DNA of 64,000 nucleotides from Calothrix sp. PCC 7716 (GTDB lineage Bacteria > Cyanobacteriota > Cyanobacteriia > Cyanobacteriales > Nostocaceae), in assembly GCF_019977735.1 (NCBI RefSeq), contig NZ_AP025018.1, forward strand, positions 1,860,001-1,924,000. Direction: 5' to 3'. How positions within the stretch are numbered: position 1 is the stretch's first letter; the number at the start of each line of letters is the position of its first letter. The notes below the pieces were generated by a model that saw only the letters and a program-made list of their open reading frames with translations, ran no database searches and was not told the DNA's origin. Position numbers and translations under genes: made by a program. Shown piece by piece: positions 26,340 to 35,007 of the stretch.

Positions 26340-27017
26340 ATGAATAGGAGTGCATTGTGGTTATTATGGGCAGGATTTATTGTTTATGTAGTTTTTCTTG
26401 CCCCACCACTGCATCTAGAAGCGACTATACAACTGCTAGTTAATATTCTTACGCTTCAATGGATGCAGGTAAACCCCGTCATTTTATCATTATTTTCTCT
26501 TGTTGGGATTTGGCTACTTATATATAGTAGTCTGTTATTTTTTGATGGTCGAATGCAATCGATACGATTTTATCCTTTTGCCATTGCTTCGGTAGCATCG
26601 GGTGTTATAGGTTTAATACCATATTTGGCATTACGCGAATCGAATCAAAGCTTTAGTGGTGAGAAAGATAAATTTTTAAACTTTCTCGACTCGCGCTTTT
26701 TTGCTTACTCCCTAACGGTTACAACTCTTGGTTTATTTATTTACGCTTTTATCTTTGGCAACTGGGATGGTTTTATTGACCAGTTCATGCAAGATAAATT
26801 TATTCATGGAATGAGTCTTGCTTTCTGCTTATTTTATCTATTGTTTCCAACGAGTATTCTTGATGATGACATCGCTCGTCGTAACTGGAATAAACAGCAG
26901 ATGGGACAATTATATCTATTTATTGCATTGGCGCCGTTGTTTGGACCTCTTGCTTATCTTTGTCTACGTCCGAGGTTACATGCGACAATTGCAGCGAGTC
27001 AGCATTATGAACTTTAG
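26340..27017 (+). CDS. multi-pass membrane protein, unknown, tandem paralogue B
   Basis: The 225 residues are laid out exactly as in the upstream gene: ALWLLWAGFIVYVVFLAPP, VNPVILSLFSLVGIWLLIYS, FFDGRMQSIRFYPFAIASVA, FLNFLDSRFFAYSLT, GNWDGFIDQFMQDKFIHGMS and DDDIARRNW. The shared order argues for a tandem duplication followed by divergence. Its last 98 bases overlap the 3' end of the convergent crtW gene, and both frames appear intact. Function unknown. Confidence 0.8.
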   Translation: MNRSALWLLWAGFIVYVVFLAPPLHLEATIQLLVNILTLQWMQVNPVILSLFSLVGIWLLIYSSLLFFDGRMQSIRFYPFAIASVASGVIGLIPYLALRESNQSFSGEKDKFLNFLDSRFFAYSLTVTTLGLFIYAFIFGNWDGFIDQFMQDKFIHGMSLAFCLFYLLFPTSILDDDIARRNWNKQQMGQLYLFIALAPLFGPLAYLCLRPRLHATIAASQHYEL

Positions 27018-27753
27018 GTAACTGCCACCAAGGGACATTCGGAAATTGATGATGTTCTTCGTGGTATCCAAAATGATAGCAAGTTAAAAAAGATAACCAC
27101 ACAGGACGAGGAATTGTACGGGTATGAGAAGAATCGGTGTATCCAGCAATTGGTTCACTATGGGGTTCAAAAGTACCAAAATAAAATAATTGTAATGAAC
27201 TTAGTAGTGAAGGTGTTACCCAAAATAAAATAAGATTTATTTGTGATATATGAACAACGTAAGCAAGTGAGTTATAAGTAATCGTGATTATAATAATTTG
27301 CTTCCAACTCCAATACACCTTCATGAAATGTAAATACCATGCAATAAGATTGTGGTGTTTTCCATCGTGGAAATCTGGGTCATTTAAGGTACCAGGATGT
27401 TGATGGTGTTGCCAATGCTTTTTTAGCAGTGTTTTATACGATAAGGCACCGTATAAAAATAAACATAGTGAACCGATAGAATGATTTAATTTAATATTAT
27501 GAGAGTAAACAGCTCCATGCATTGCGTCGTGTGCTGTAATAAAAAGTCCTGTGTAACAAAAAGTTTGGCATAACACAGCAGCAATTAAAGCAATTATATT
27601 AGTTTCTTGAACATTTACGCTCATTAATAAAATTAAACTAACTGCCCATATTCCTATAATAGCAATAGCTGTAATTATCCCTCGGTAAGGATGTATACTA
27701 TTTTCAAAAGGTATTTGTGATGGGTATACAATTGATTTTGATTTTTCTAGCAT
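26920..27753 (-). CDS. crtW: beta-carotene ketolase
   Basis: This 277-residue membrane-bound di-iron enzyme of the fatty-acid-desaturase superfamily has the three His boxes in FITAHDAMHGAVYS, KKHWQHHQHPGTLNDPDFHD and FGYHEEHHQFPNVPWW, plus LFYFGTFEPHSEP and SHTR typical of CrtW rather than fatty-acid desaturases. It adds 4-keto groups to beta-carotene, giving echinenone and canthaxanthin. I chose ATG 27753 (MLEKSKSIVYPSQIPF); the longer frame to 27834 adds 27 residues lacking family resemblance. It overlaps the end of the convergent membrane-protein gene by 98 bases. Confidence 0.88.
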   Translation of the reverse strand: MLEKSKSIVYPSQIPFENSIHPYRGIITAIAIIGIWAVSLILLMSVNVQETNIIALIAAVLCQTFCYTGLFITAHDAMHGAVYSHNIKLNHSIGSLCLFLYGALSYKTLLKKHWQHHQHPGTLNDPDFHDGKHHNLIAWYLHFMKVYWSWKQIIIITITYNSLAYVVHISQINLILFWVTPSLLSSLQLFYFGTFEPHSEPIAGYTDSSHTRTIPRPVWLSFLTCYHFGYHEEHHQFPNVPWWQLPKVHNADSLQLSHVTSDVDKDKQEVQTTAPMQ

Positions 27754-28048
27754 TGATATACGGTAATTATTGAGTACTAAAGTAAAAATGTTAACATTCT
27801 TTTGTGACAGGGCTAAGTATTTTGTGTAACCCACTATAAAAAAAGAAATAACATTTACCTTAATACTAAGTATTTATCAGAATTTAACTCTCTGTCTGTA
27901 GTTTCAAGATTTATCTTAAAGAAAATCATATATTTGTAACTTTTGGATACTACTTTGTCATTCTTAAAGCTGATTTAGCTATAAAGCATAAATTGCATAA
28001 GTATTCAAAATATCAAATATATTTAACATAAATATATGATGCTTCGTT

Positions 28049-28133
28049 AAGAAACCGGGTTTCTAGGCATTCATTGTCGCAGACAAATCTTTATTTTTAT
28101 TACAAGTTTCAGGGAAGAAACCCGGTTTCTAAG
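28049..28133. repeat. paired AGAAACCCGGTTTCT palindromes
   Basis: AAGAAACCGGGTTTCTA (28049-28065) and GAAGAAACCCGGTTTCTAAG (28114-28133) are two palindromic units 65 bases apart. The pair has the same layout as pairs at 29918, 47579 and 57432. It lies between divergently read crtW and the SDR gene. Elsewhere in 27754-28213 I see no gene. Confidence 0.8.
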
Positions 28134-28213
28134 ATTTGATCTAACTTTAGTGAGAAGGTTTCTATAAGATAGTTCACCAAACTTATAAAAGATGTACTTT
28201 TAGAAAAATCATT

Positions 28214-29035
28214 ATGAGTCCAACAATACTAATAACAGGCGCCTCGCAAGGAATAGGTAAACAGACAGCACTTTTGTTCGCACGCAAAGGATATAACTTA
28301 GTACTAGCTGCACGCAGACCTGAGATACTAGAAGCAGCAGCGCAAGAAATAAAAAATCTAGGTAACAACAATGATGTTTTGACTGTTAGCTGCGATGTTC
28401 GTGACCCTGAGCAAGTTAAAACGTTAGTAGACAAAGCACTAGCACATTTTGGCACTATTGATGTACTAGTAAATAATGCTGGTATATTCGCAACAGGAAC
28501 AGTAGAGGATTTTTCATTAGATGACTGGCATCAAATTATCGATACGAATTTGTGGGGATATATCCATACAATAAACGCGCTACTACCGCATTTCCTCGAA
28601 CGCGGAAAAGGAACAATAGTTAATCTGAGTTCAATAGGTGGAAAAGTACCTACACCTTATATGGCAGCATACTGTACTAGTAAATTTGCTGTAACAGGAT
28701 TAACCGAAGCACTGCAAGCAGAACTGAAACCAAAAGGTATTCAGGTTTGTGGTATTTACCCAAACTTAATAGCCAGTAGTTTATTAGAGCGAGCAATTTT
28801 TCGCGGTAAAGATGAAGAAGACATGCGGAAACGTCGTGAACAATTAGGTCAAATTACAAATGTTCCGGTCGTAGAGAAACCAAAAGATGTAGCAAATGCA
28901 ATTTGGGATGCAGTAAGCAATCAAAAATCAGAGGTAATGGTAGGTTCTGCTAACGTCTCACAAGGATTGTATCGTCTTTTGCCAGGTTTCGTGCAATGGG
29001 CTTCGCGACAAGCCCTCAAAAACAAAGATGCATAA
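28214..29035 (+). CDS. short-chain dehydrogenase/reductase (SDR)
   Basis: This 273-residue Rossmann protein has nucleotide-binding TGASQGIG (residues about 7-14), SCDVRD with the Asp contacting adenine, NNAG at VLVNNAGIF, the catalytic Ser in VNLSSIGGKV, and YCTSK (Tyr and Lys of the YxxxK pair). ARRP after the second strand fits NADP(H) preference. It is a classical SDR; the substrate is not predictable. The gene stands alone, next to crtW but on the opposite strand, and a carotenoid link is speculative. Confidence 0.9.
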   Translation: MSPTILITGASQGIGKQTALLFARKGYNLVLAARRPEILEAAAQEIKNLGNNNDVLTVSCDVRDPEQVKTLVDKALAHFGTIDVLVNNAGIFATGTVEDFSLDDWHQIIDTNLWGYIHTINALLPHFLERGKGTIVNLSSIGGKVPTPYMAAYCTSKFAVTGLTEALQAELKPKGIQVCGIYPNLIASSLLERAIFRGKDEEDMRKRREQLGQITNVPVVEKPKDVANAIWDAVSNQKSEVMVGSANVSQGLYRLLPGFVQWASRQALKNKDA

Positions 29036-29053
29036 AATAATTTAATTCACAAT

Positions 29054-29129
29054 CTTGTGGAGCGGGCATCCCTGCCCGCCTTAATGTTTGAACATGTTTG
29101 AACGGGCAAGGATGCCCATTCCACAGGAA
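29054..29129. repeat. REP-like inverted pair (CTTGTGGARCGGGCATCCCTGCCCG family)
   Basis: CTTGTGGAGCGGGCATCCC (from 29054) and its inverse AACGGGCAAGGATGCCCATT (29101-29120, ending CCACAG) surround a short TTTGAACA stretch. The two arms are inverted. The family recurs at 30700, 31690, 32871, 40075, 44061, 46161 and 50483, mostly straight after gene ends, so it may act as transcript-end hairpins. Confidence 0.8.
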
Positions 29130-29134
29130 GATTT

Positions 29135-29848
29135 TTATTGCCATCGAATTACTTTCTCTTTAACAATGGTGGCATCACCTACGATAATTTCCAAAGTCTC
29201 ACGAGTTAAGATAAAACGAGTATTACCCTTAACTGCTAAATAGTTTTGCTTTTCAAAGGCGCCATCAGGTTTGAGATTCTGTAAAGGAATAGTGACTTTT
29301 TCATTACCTATTCTTGCCACACCAACATAACTTCCGGGTTTATCGTTGCCACATATATATACAATAAAGCTTTTAGTCACAGCCTCAATAAGAACGTTTT
29401 CCCCTTGTGGACAAGCGCTGACAAGAAGTTGCCCATCACCTGAAATTGCGCTAGTTACTCTTTCCCTGTTTAAAATACGCCCCAATTTATTTACCATAAA
29501 CTCATAAGGCGAAACGATGTGACTAATTTCTCCTAGTTTCGCAATATAAGTCTCACCATTTTTACGGACAATCGGCAGTGTAATTTTAATATCATCGCTC
29601 TTTGTAACGCGCACGTAATAACCTAAAGGATTTTTAGTATCTCCTAAACAGATGTAAAACTTATATTTTGAAGTTTCAAAGCTGCGCTTAGGAAACGAGT
29701 TCTGAATAGGACAAATTCCCATTACTTCATTGAACTGTAATATAGATGACTCAGCCATAGTTCGAGTCACAGGAAAAAACTGCGAAGCCAATATAGCAGC
29801 ACAAGTCAGAGTGAATCCGAGGTGCCAAGCGGATTTTTTCAACAGCAT
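29135..29848 (-). CDS. secreted protein of unknown function
   Basis: This 237-residue protein begins MLLKKSAWHLGFTLTCAAIL and has a signal peptide ending near TRTMAES. The mature region shows a repeated short motif: YKFYICLGDTKNPLGYYVRV and VKSFIVYICGNDKPGSYVGV-like strands (ICLGDTKNPLGYY, YICGNDKPGSYVG), suggesting two copies of one beta-rich module. C-terminal RFILTRETLEIIVGDATIVK looks like a third strand set. Not a family I recognise. It lies alone between a REP-like pair and a palindrome pair. Confidence 0.65.
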   Translation of the reverse strand: MLLKKSAWHLGFTLTCAAILASQFFPVTRTMAESSILQFNEVMGICPIQNSFPKRSFETSKYKFYICLGDTKNPLGYYVRVTKSDDIKITLPIVRKNGETYIAKLGEISHIVSPYEFMVNKLGRILNRERVTSAISGDGQLLVSACPQGENVLIEAVTKSFIVYICGNDKPGSYVGVARIGNEKVTIPLQNLKPDGAFEKQNYLAVKGNTRFILTRETLEIIVGDATIVKEKVIRWQ

Positions 29849-29917
29849 ATTAATTTTTAAGATTTATTTAAGTAATGTTACGGAACGAATTTAAATCAAG
29901 ATTAAATAACTTAACTT

Positions 29918-29991
29918 CTAAGAAACCGGGCTTCTTTACGAGAGATTAAGGTTTTATAGGAAAATCTTTCTTAAGAAGCCCGGTTTCTAAG
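29918..29991. repeat. paired AGAAACCCGGTTTCT-family palindromes
   Basis: CTAAGAAACCGGGCTTCTT (29918-29936) and AAGAAGCCCGGTTTCTAAG (29973-29991) are inverted with respect to each other, and the single changed base is compensated in the partner. Centre-to-centre distance is about 55 bases. Confidence 0.8.
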
Positions 29992-30060
29992 CCAGGTGCA
30001 AGATGTAACTTTAGGGTTTTATAAGTGTTTTTACTGTTGTAATGATTGAGTTAGTATCGT

Positions 30061-30100
30061 AAAAAAAAGCGTCTAGAGCAACTAAATACCCCAGACGTTT
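30061..30100 (-). terminator. possible rho-independent terminator for the SRPBCC gene
   Basis: On the minus strand AACGTCT pairs with AGACG across a 17-base loop and is followed by CTTTTTTT. It lies about 75 bases past the stop of the minus-strand gene at 30178. Confidence 0.4.
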
Positions 30101-30143
30101 ATATATTCTTTAATAAAAGGAAATAAAATATAATTTTTCGATT

Positions 30144-30172
30144 AAGCACTCAGCACTCAGCACTCAGCACTT
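30144..30172. repeat. short tandem repeat ACTCAGCAC
   Basis: Three units of ACTCAGCAC directly behind the stop codon of the SRPBCC gene, same family as at 13153. Confidence 0.85.
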
Positions 30173-30177
30173 TACAC

Positions 30178-30627
30178 TCATTTCCCTTCGCATTCTCGCT
30201 TGGTTATTTCATGACGATAGCGAAAGGTCGCTTCAAGTTGAGCTTGTACTATCCAACCACTCATAAATTCAACAGTTTCACCACCGGGCATAGAAAACGA
30301 GATAGCATCAGTTAATCTAGTTTTATTACGCTCACTATCAAACAAATGTCGGTGTTGCCAAAACTCAAATGGTCCCGAAAGCTGTTCATCAGTAAAAAAA
30401 CGGTACTGTTCATACTCAGTATGCCGTGCTAACCAAGTTAAAGGTAGTAGTCCTAAAAACATTCGGAACTCCGTAATAGCACCAATAGCCAAACCACCTT
30501 CGCGACGCACAACTTGAATAGGTTGCCAAGGTGGAGTAAGTAATTTTAATGCATCCGCGCGCTCGTGGAATTGCCAAACAACTTCAATAGGCGCCTCAAT
30601 CAACGAAGAATATTTAAATTGCAACAT
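30178..30627 (-). CDS. SRPBCC-fold (START-like) protein
   Basis: This 149-residue protein begins MLQFKYSSLIEAPIEVVWQF, the standard opening of the SRPBCC superfamily, with FHERADALKLLTPPWQP and GGLAIGAITEFRMFLGL. QLSGPFEFWQHRHLFDSERN and AISFSMPGG form the later strands of the ligand-binding cup. Homologues are widespread in cyanobacteria and annotated as cyclase/dehydrase-like. No catalytic residue is visible and the ligand is unknown. Confidence 0.8.
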   Translation of the reverse strand: MLQFKYSSLIEAPIEVVWQFHERADALKLLTPPWQPIQVVRREGGLAIGAITEFRMFLGLLPLTWLARHTEYEQYRFFTDEQLSGPFEFWQHRHLFDSERNKTRLTDAISFSMPGGETVEFMSGWIVQAQLEATFRYRHEITKRECEGK

Positions 30628-30634
30628 CTGCCTG

Positions 30635-30730
30635 GTACGGGCGGGTTAACCTAAATTTTGTACTACTTATTAAGATATATGTAAACCCGCCCTAGATGTC
30701 ATAACAGGCAAGATGCCTGTTCCACAAGAG
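30635..30730. repeat. composite of two dispersed repeats
   Basis: 30635-30695 is the second copy of the GGCGGGTTTAC...GTTAACCCGCC repeat found at 9789-9845, here inverted. 30700-30730 is one arm of the REP-like family (ACAGGCAAGATGCCTGTTCC). They fill the gap between the SRPBCC gene and the truncated VIT gene. Confidence 0.6.
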
Positions 30731-30734
30731 GGAT

Positions 30735-31379
30735 TTAAGAATTGATTTGTATAATAAGGTGTGCTGTTGCTGTGAGGTTTAGTGATTGCCAGGATATGAG
30801 CAGGCGCCTAACAGCAACTAAAATTTTGGCAGAATTTAAAGGCACTAAATCAGTATCAATACTTTTCATAAAGCCCCCCTTATCAAGGGGGGTTGGGGGG
30901 ATTAATTCTCCAGGAATATACCTCGGCCCTACTACCATCGGGAAAACAAACTCATAACTTCCCGCATCAAACTTTAAACTATCCGTATAACGAATCGTCA
31001 CATCAATTTGTTCACCTGGCAGAATATTAGCTAAAGACTGAGTAAAAATATTATCTCGTTCTTGTTCAAACAACCCCGCAGTACGCCCCTCTTTCTTAGC
31101 CTTTTTGTAAATTTGCTGTGCTTCTGAACGTTTTTTTATACTTCCCTTAATTACCTTGTCTCCAATTCTAATTTCCATCTCATCCACTGCTGACTCATCA
31201 GGCAACGGAAATACATAAATAGCTTCTGACGGTGTCGTAAAAGGGTTTTCAAAACTTTGTGTAACTTCTATACGCGCAATGTTTCCAGAAATTTTGGCGC
31301 CAACTTTTGTATGTTTGAGGGGAAATACTTTTTCACTACCTTTGATAAAGAGTCCAGGATTTACTATATTACGAGACAT
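30735..31379 (-). pseudogene. VIT-domain protein, truncated at a repeat
   Basis: The first about 155 residues form a VIT (vault protein inter-alpha-trypsin) domain: ISGNIARIEVTQSFENPFTT, YVFPLPDESAVDEMEIRIGD, EGRTAGLFEQERDNIFTQSL and YEFVFPMVVGPRYIPGE. VIT proteins normally go on to a von Willebrand A domain of several hundred residues. Here the frame enters a dispersed repeat (encoding LIPPTPLDKGG), then a non-homologous tail, and stops. The vWA part is missing, so this is most likely a broken gene, although its start is intact and the VIT stub could be translated. Confidence 0.7.
30868..30901. repeat. CCCCCCAACCCCCC-type repeat end inside a reading frame
   Basis: AAGCCCCCCTTATCAAGGGG followed by GGTTGGGGGG is one end of the repeat family seen at 19483, 35008 and 62598. 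Here it is read in frame on the minus strand as IPPTPLDKGGF within the VIT protein. Confidence 0.8.
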
Positions 31380-31832
31380 TCGCGTAATCTCCGAAAATTA
31401 AATATTTATAATTCGTAATTCATACTCGTACTAAGCACTTTAGTGCTTAAAATTAATGATACATATACCACCTTAAAGCAACTACAATCTATTGTAACTT
31501 CAATTGTAGTATTCTGTAGTATGCTAAAATAATTTAATTATGATTTAATAATAAGCAAAAATACTCTCGCCTTTGCTGCTTACAAACTCAAGCGCATACA
31601 GATATAAGCTTATTAATATCAACCGAATAAACCATCAATCTATAACTCATTACAATTTACCCCACATCACATTCACATAATTTTATTCTCTTGTGGAACA
31701 GGCATCCCTGCCTGTCTCTTCATCTTTATCTAACAAAGCCTTAATTAGCGCTTCAAGAGGGGTAAATAACGTAAAAAATTAAATTCCCTCAATAGAATGC
31801 TCTGTTAAGGGAATTTTAATCGAGCTATAAAG
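31380..31832. other. 453-base gene-free region with one REP-like arm
   Basis: The region is AT-rich with no convincing reading frame. 31690-31717 is a REP-like arm (CTTGTGGAACAGGCATCCC). Upstream of the VIT gene it must hold that gene's promoter, which I cannot place. Confidence 0.5.
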
Positions 31833-32696
31833 CTAAACTTCTTCTCCAAGCTCCCGTAATCTTGCGGCAAGACGTTCCGCACGCTGGCGTTCAGCCTCAG
31901 CCCTTTGAGCTTCAGCCTCAGCCCTTTGAGCTTCAGCATCAGCCCTTTGAGTTTCAGCATCAGCCCTTTGAGTTTCAGCATCAGCCCTTTGAGTTTCAGC
32001 ATCTGCTTTTTGAGCTTCGCTATCGGCACGCTGTTTTTCCGCTTCTTCTGGTAAAAGTACTAAATTACCAGTCTGATCATAAAAGCGTAGCCAGTCGGCA
32101 GTTTCTCGGTCAATAGTACCTTGGTGCGTACCAAGCCATAGTCCTAAAGCATCAGACCATAGCCAACCTCGACTATCAGGTGTAATTGGTTCATATTTTT
32201 GAGAAGCATTCAAACGCCACCCTTGAAGTGAGTTTGTGTCAAACGGGTCATAAATATAGTAGTTACGTGTGCGAAAAACTTTTTCGTAAAGTTCTTTCTT
32301 AACACCTTTATCAACTTTTGCCGTGCTTTCCGATAGCAACTCAACAATTACATCTGGATAGCGTCCATTTTCTTGCCAAACTACCCAACCTTGACGCTCT
32401 TTAGTTCCGTCAACGTCAAGCGTCACGAAGAAATCAGGACCTCTGAAATCTCGATTCATTGCTTGCGTGCTGCTGTAATAAACAAACATATTACCCCCTG
32501 CAAAGAAATCATTGCGGTCAGCCCAAAGCTGCAACAATGACCGAATCAGGGTGTTCATGGCGATGCGATGGCGATTGCTTTCCAAGGGTTCCCCGTCGTC
32601 AAATATCAAATCCGTGGGTGGCATGGGTGGTTGCCAGTCCACAGATTCTTGCAAAACTTCTACAGTTTGTTCAGTTACAGCGGTTTCTGGTGCCAT
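31833..32696 (-). CDS. Uma2-family PD-(D/E)XK endonuclease with coiled-coil tail
   Basis: This 287-residue protein has a Uma2/DUF820 nuclease fold at about residues 25-200: RHRIAMNTLIRSLLQLWADR, the PD of RGPDFFVTLDV, YPDVIVELLSEST with the E-x-K-like catalytic strand, and YYIYDPFDTNSLQGWRLN. Residues about 225-275 are seven-residue repeats of the AEAQRAD / AETQRAD kind, forming a long charged helix. The tail ERLAARLRELGEEV is the usual end for cyanobacterial members. Family members are abundant in cyanobacteria and not well understood. AGGAGG lies 11 bases before the ATG. Confidence 0.88.
   Translation of the reverse strand: MAPETAVTEQTVEVLQESVDWQPPMPPTDLIFDDGEPLESNRHRIAMNTLIRSLLQLWADRNDFFAGGNMFVYYSSTQAMNRDFRGPDFFVTLDVDGTKERQGWVVWQENGRYPDVIVELLSESTAKVDKGVKKELYEKVFRTRNYYIYDPFDTNSLQGWRLNASQKYEPITPDSRGWLWSDALGLWLGTHQGTIDRETADWLRFYDQTGNLVLLPEEAEKQRADSEAQKADAETQRADAETQRADAETQRADAEAQRAEAEAQRAEAERQRAERLAARLRELGEEV
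31894..32020. repeat. 21-base tandem repeat inside the Uma2 gene
   Basis: About six copies of a 21-base unit (such as TCAGCATCAGCCCTTTGAGTT on the plus strand) encode the AEAQRAD coiled-coil heptads. Copy number is a likely site of length variation. A spurious plus-strand ORF crosses it. Confidence 0.85.
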
Positions 32697-32870
32697 TTGT
32701 GTATCTGCCTCCTTCGGAGTACATATGTTTGTTATTATCTCGCAAAAGCTTAAAGTGTCACGTTTTTTACTGTATAGTTCAAAATTATTAACATGAACGT
32801 TAGTAATACTTTCACCTCTATTACAAGCATACTCAAATGATTTCCAAGCTGCTTATTGTATCCTCTCTCT

Positions 32871-32947
32871 TGTGGAGCGGGCATCCCTGCCCGCAATTGT
32901 ATAAACAATTATTAAGAGACGGGCAAGGATGCCCATACCACAAGAGT
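32871..32947. repeat. REP-like inverted pair
   Basis: CTCTTGTGGAGCGGGCATCC and its inverse GACGGGCAAGGATGCCC...CCACAAGAG bound a short stem with ATTGTATAAACAATTAT in the middle. This makes a near-perfect foldback between the Uma2 promoter region and the WD40 fragment. Confidence 0.85.
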
Positions 32948-32981
32948 TATTACAAGAGTTAATATATTTTGCAGTTGTACT

Positions 32982-33590
32982 TTAGATTTTTGTATTACAC
33001 ACTTTTAATCTTTCCAGTGCAGTAGGATGGTTAGCGAGGTAATCTTGTAACCAGTCACAACCTCTTGTTAGTAAAGTGTCTAAGTTATCAAGGCGCCAAA
33101 CACGAACACGATTATTAATTGCAGTTATCGTCATAATTTTTTTGCCATCAGGACTAGGTTCTACTCCTGCGAGACCTGTTTCATGTTCATATTCTGCGAT
33201 TTGTCTGCCAGCTAAATCCCAAACTCGAACTTTATTTCCAGCACCTGTAATAATATGTTTTCCGTCTTTGGTAAATTGGGCACTTGAAACAGAGTCTTGG
33301 TTTGGCAATTCAAATAAAAATTTACCTGAAATATCCCAAACCCGCGCTGTGGTATCAGCAGAAGCGGTAACAATAAGTTTTCCGTCGGGGCTAAATTGGG
33401 CGCCTGTTACATAATCTTGATGTCCTTCAAGTTTAGCTAATTGTTTTCCTGTTAAATCCCAAATGCGAGCAGTATTGTCGAATGAAGCTGTAATAAAACG
33501 TTGACCATCTGGACTTATACGTATATTAAAAATAGGTTGTGTATGTCCTTCAAGTTTAGCTATTTGTTGACCTTTTAAATTTAAAATATT
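32982..33590 (-). pseudogene. WD40-repeat fragment (C-terminal part of a broken AAA/WD40 gene)
   Basis: The minus strand encodes about four WD40 units in one open frame: GQQIAKLEGHTQPIFNIRIS, DNTARIWDLTGKQLAKLEGH, DTTARVWDISGKFLFELP, NKVRVWDLAGRQIAEYEHE and NNRVRVWRLDNLDTLLTRGC. It ends with DWLQDYLANHPTALERLKVC, the usual C terminus of cyanobacterial AAA/WD40 proteins. No start codon serves the whole segment. It is in the same frame as the AAA domain at 33651-34901 but separated by a short insert with stop codons, and most of the normal WD40 propeller is missing. Confidence 0.75.
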
Positions 33591-33731
33591 TTTCTTCGCG
33601 CTTCGCGGTCTCGTTCACGTAGTGTACCGAAGGTAAAAACGTCTTTTTTTTTACTGGGCTTTAAACCCAGAACGCGCATTTCTTACTGGTATTTTACCTT
33701 CTGCCATCTGCCCTCTGCCCTCTGCCTTTTC
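33591..33731. repeat. short insert of repetitive DNA interrupting the AAA/WD40 gene
   Basis: About 140 bases of low-complexity repeat-like sequence: CTTCGCGCTTCGCGGTCTCG, a T9 run, a CTGGGCTTTAAACCCAG palindrome, and CTGCCATCTGCCCTCTGCC units. On the minus strand it adds EKAEGRGQMAEGK to the AAA protein and then a TAA (33651-33653) and a TGA. It joins the two gene halves with loss of the intervening coding region. Confidence 0.6.
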
Positions 33732-34901
33732 TTGTAAAGCATTACCTCGTAGTAAGCGTGATTCATCTTGATAGTTTGAAGCTACCCATGCTGTAAATAC
33801 TTCTGAGTATGGACGTAAATTATTTAGCATTTTTTCTACCCAATGTAAGTTAAATACTGAAGCGTATATTTGGTTGTAAACCTTTAAGCATCCTTTTGTT
33901 TGTACAACTAACCCAGATAAACGTAATTCAATTTGTTCTGGACTATCATCAACTGGCACGGCGCCATTACGTAAAATACTCTGATATAATCCCAATAGTG
34001 AACCCGCACGTGTTTCTTGTGATATAACTCTATCCCTTATTGTTTTAAGATGCGGTGGTTCGTCTTGTGATTCCCAGTTTGTAGTGATTTGATTTATAAC
34101 GGTATCTTCAACCGAGATAAATGTCTTGTGATAATTAGATATTAAATTACATAGCTTTTGCGTTAAAAACGGTTGTCCATTAGTCCACGCTAAAACCTCT
34201 TGTAATACTTTTGCTGGGTTTTCAATATTATCTAAACCTTTTAATAAAGGCGCCACCTCATCAACTTTAAAACCGTATAGTTGAATTGCACAACCAATAT
34301 TAAACGGAGTACGTGTTTTATCAGAAATTAAGTCACTTGGAGTCGCAACACCAATTAACGCAAAAGTCAAACGCTTATAATTAGAATTCAAACTGCGCTT
34401 TTCATAGCAACTTCTAATTAAAGCAAAAAAGTCATCACTCTCAAATTGAAGGCTAAGTATACTGTCAATTTCATCGATAAATACAACAATATCACCTGAA
34501 ATTTTGTTGAGCAAAACCTCTTCGATAAATTCACCGAATCTTTGTACAGGTGAAATACTCAAACGTTCTTGCCACCACCCACGCATAAACTCGCTAGCAT
34601 TAGCTAGCTGAAAGTTTGCCACTAAAGTATAAACAACACCCGCGTACCACTGCTCTGGCTGAATATTTTGGCTACCGCGTCCAGAAACATCAATGGTTGT
34701 ACAATATACACCACTTGCCTCTAGCTTACGCATTGTCCGCACAAGTAAGCTAGTCTTGCCCATTTGGCGAGAGTTTAAAACATAGCAAAACTCACCAAGC
34801 TTTAAGTTTTGATACAGCTTGTTATCAGCTTGACGCACTACGTAACTAGGCGCCTCTTCTGATAAACTACCACCAACTTTATATGCATAATCATTGCTCA
34901 T
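33651..34901 (-). pseudogene. AAA-like ATPase (N-terminal part of a broken AAA/WD40 gene)
   Basis: This 416-residue STAND-like/AAA-like ATPase domain has YVVRQADNKLYQNLKLGEFC, Walker A LNSRQMGKTSLLVRTM, GDIVVFIDEIDSILSL as Walker B, a sensor region KRLTFALIGVATPSDLI, and FLTQKLCNLIS. It reads normally to about residue 390 (ESRLLRGNALQE), then enters repeat DNA and stops. Family members normally continue into coiled coils and WD40 repeats, of which four remain downstream. A translated ATPase stub is possible, but the gene as a whole is broken. Confidence 0.75.
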
Positions 34902-35007
34902 AAGTAGTTCTGTTGATGAACTACTTACATTAGAACTTAACGGCGCCTGAGTTTAGGGTGGAGAATATCGAGTTGCTATCGACTTTGTATCGAGTTATAA
35001 GAGTTGA

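Noticed and set aside
30735-30957. Plus-strand small frame over the truncated VIT gene
   Set aside because: It is formed by repeat DNA and antisense coding sequence, with no ribosome site.
31862-32116. Plus-strand frame with repeated FEFQHQP peptides
   Set aside because: It is the antisense shadow of the heptad-repeat region of the Uma2 gene.
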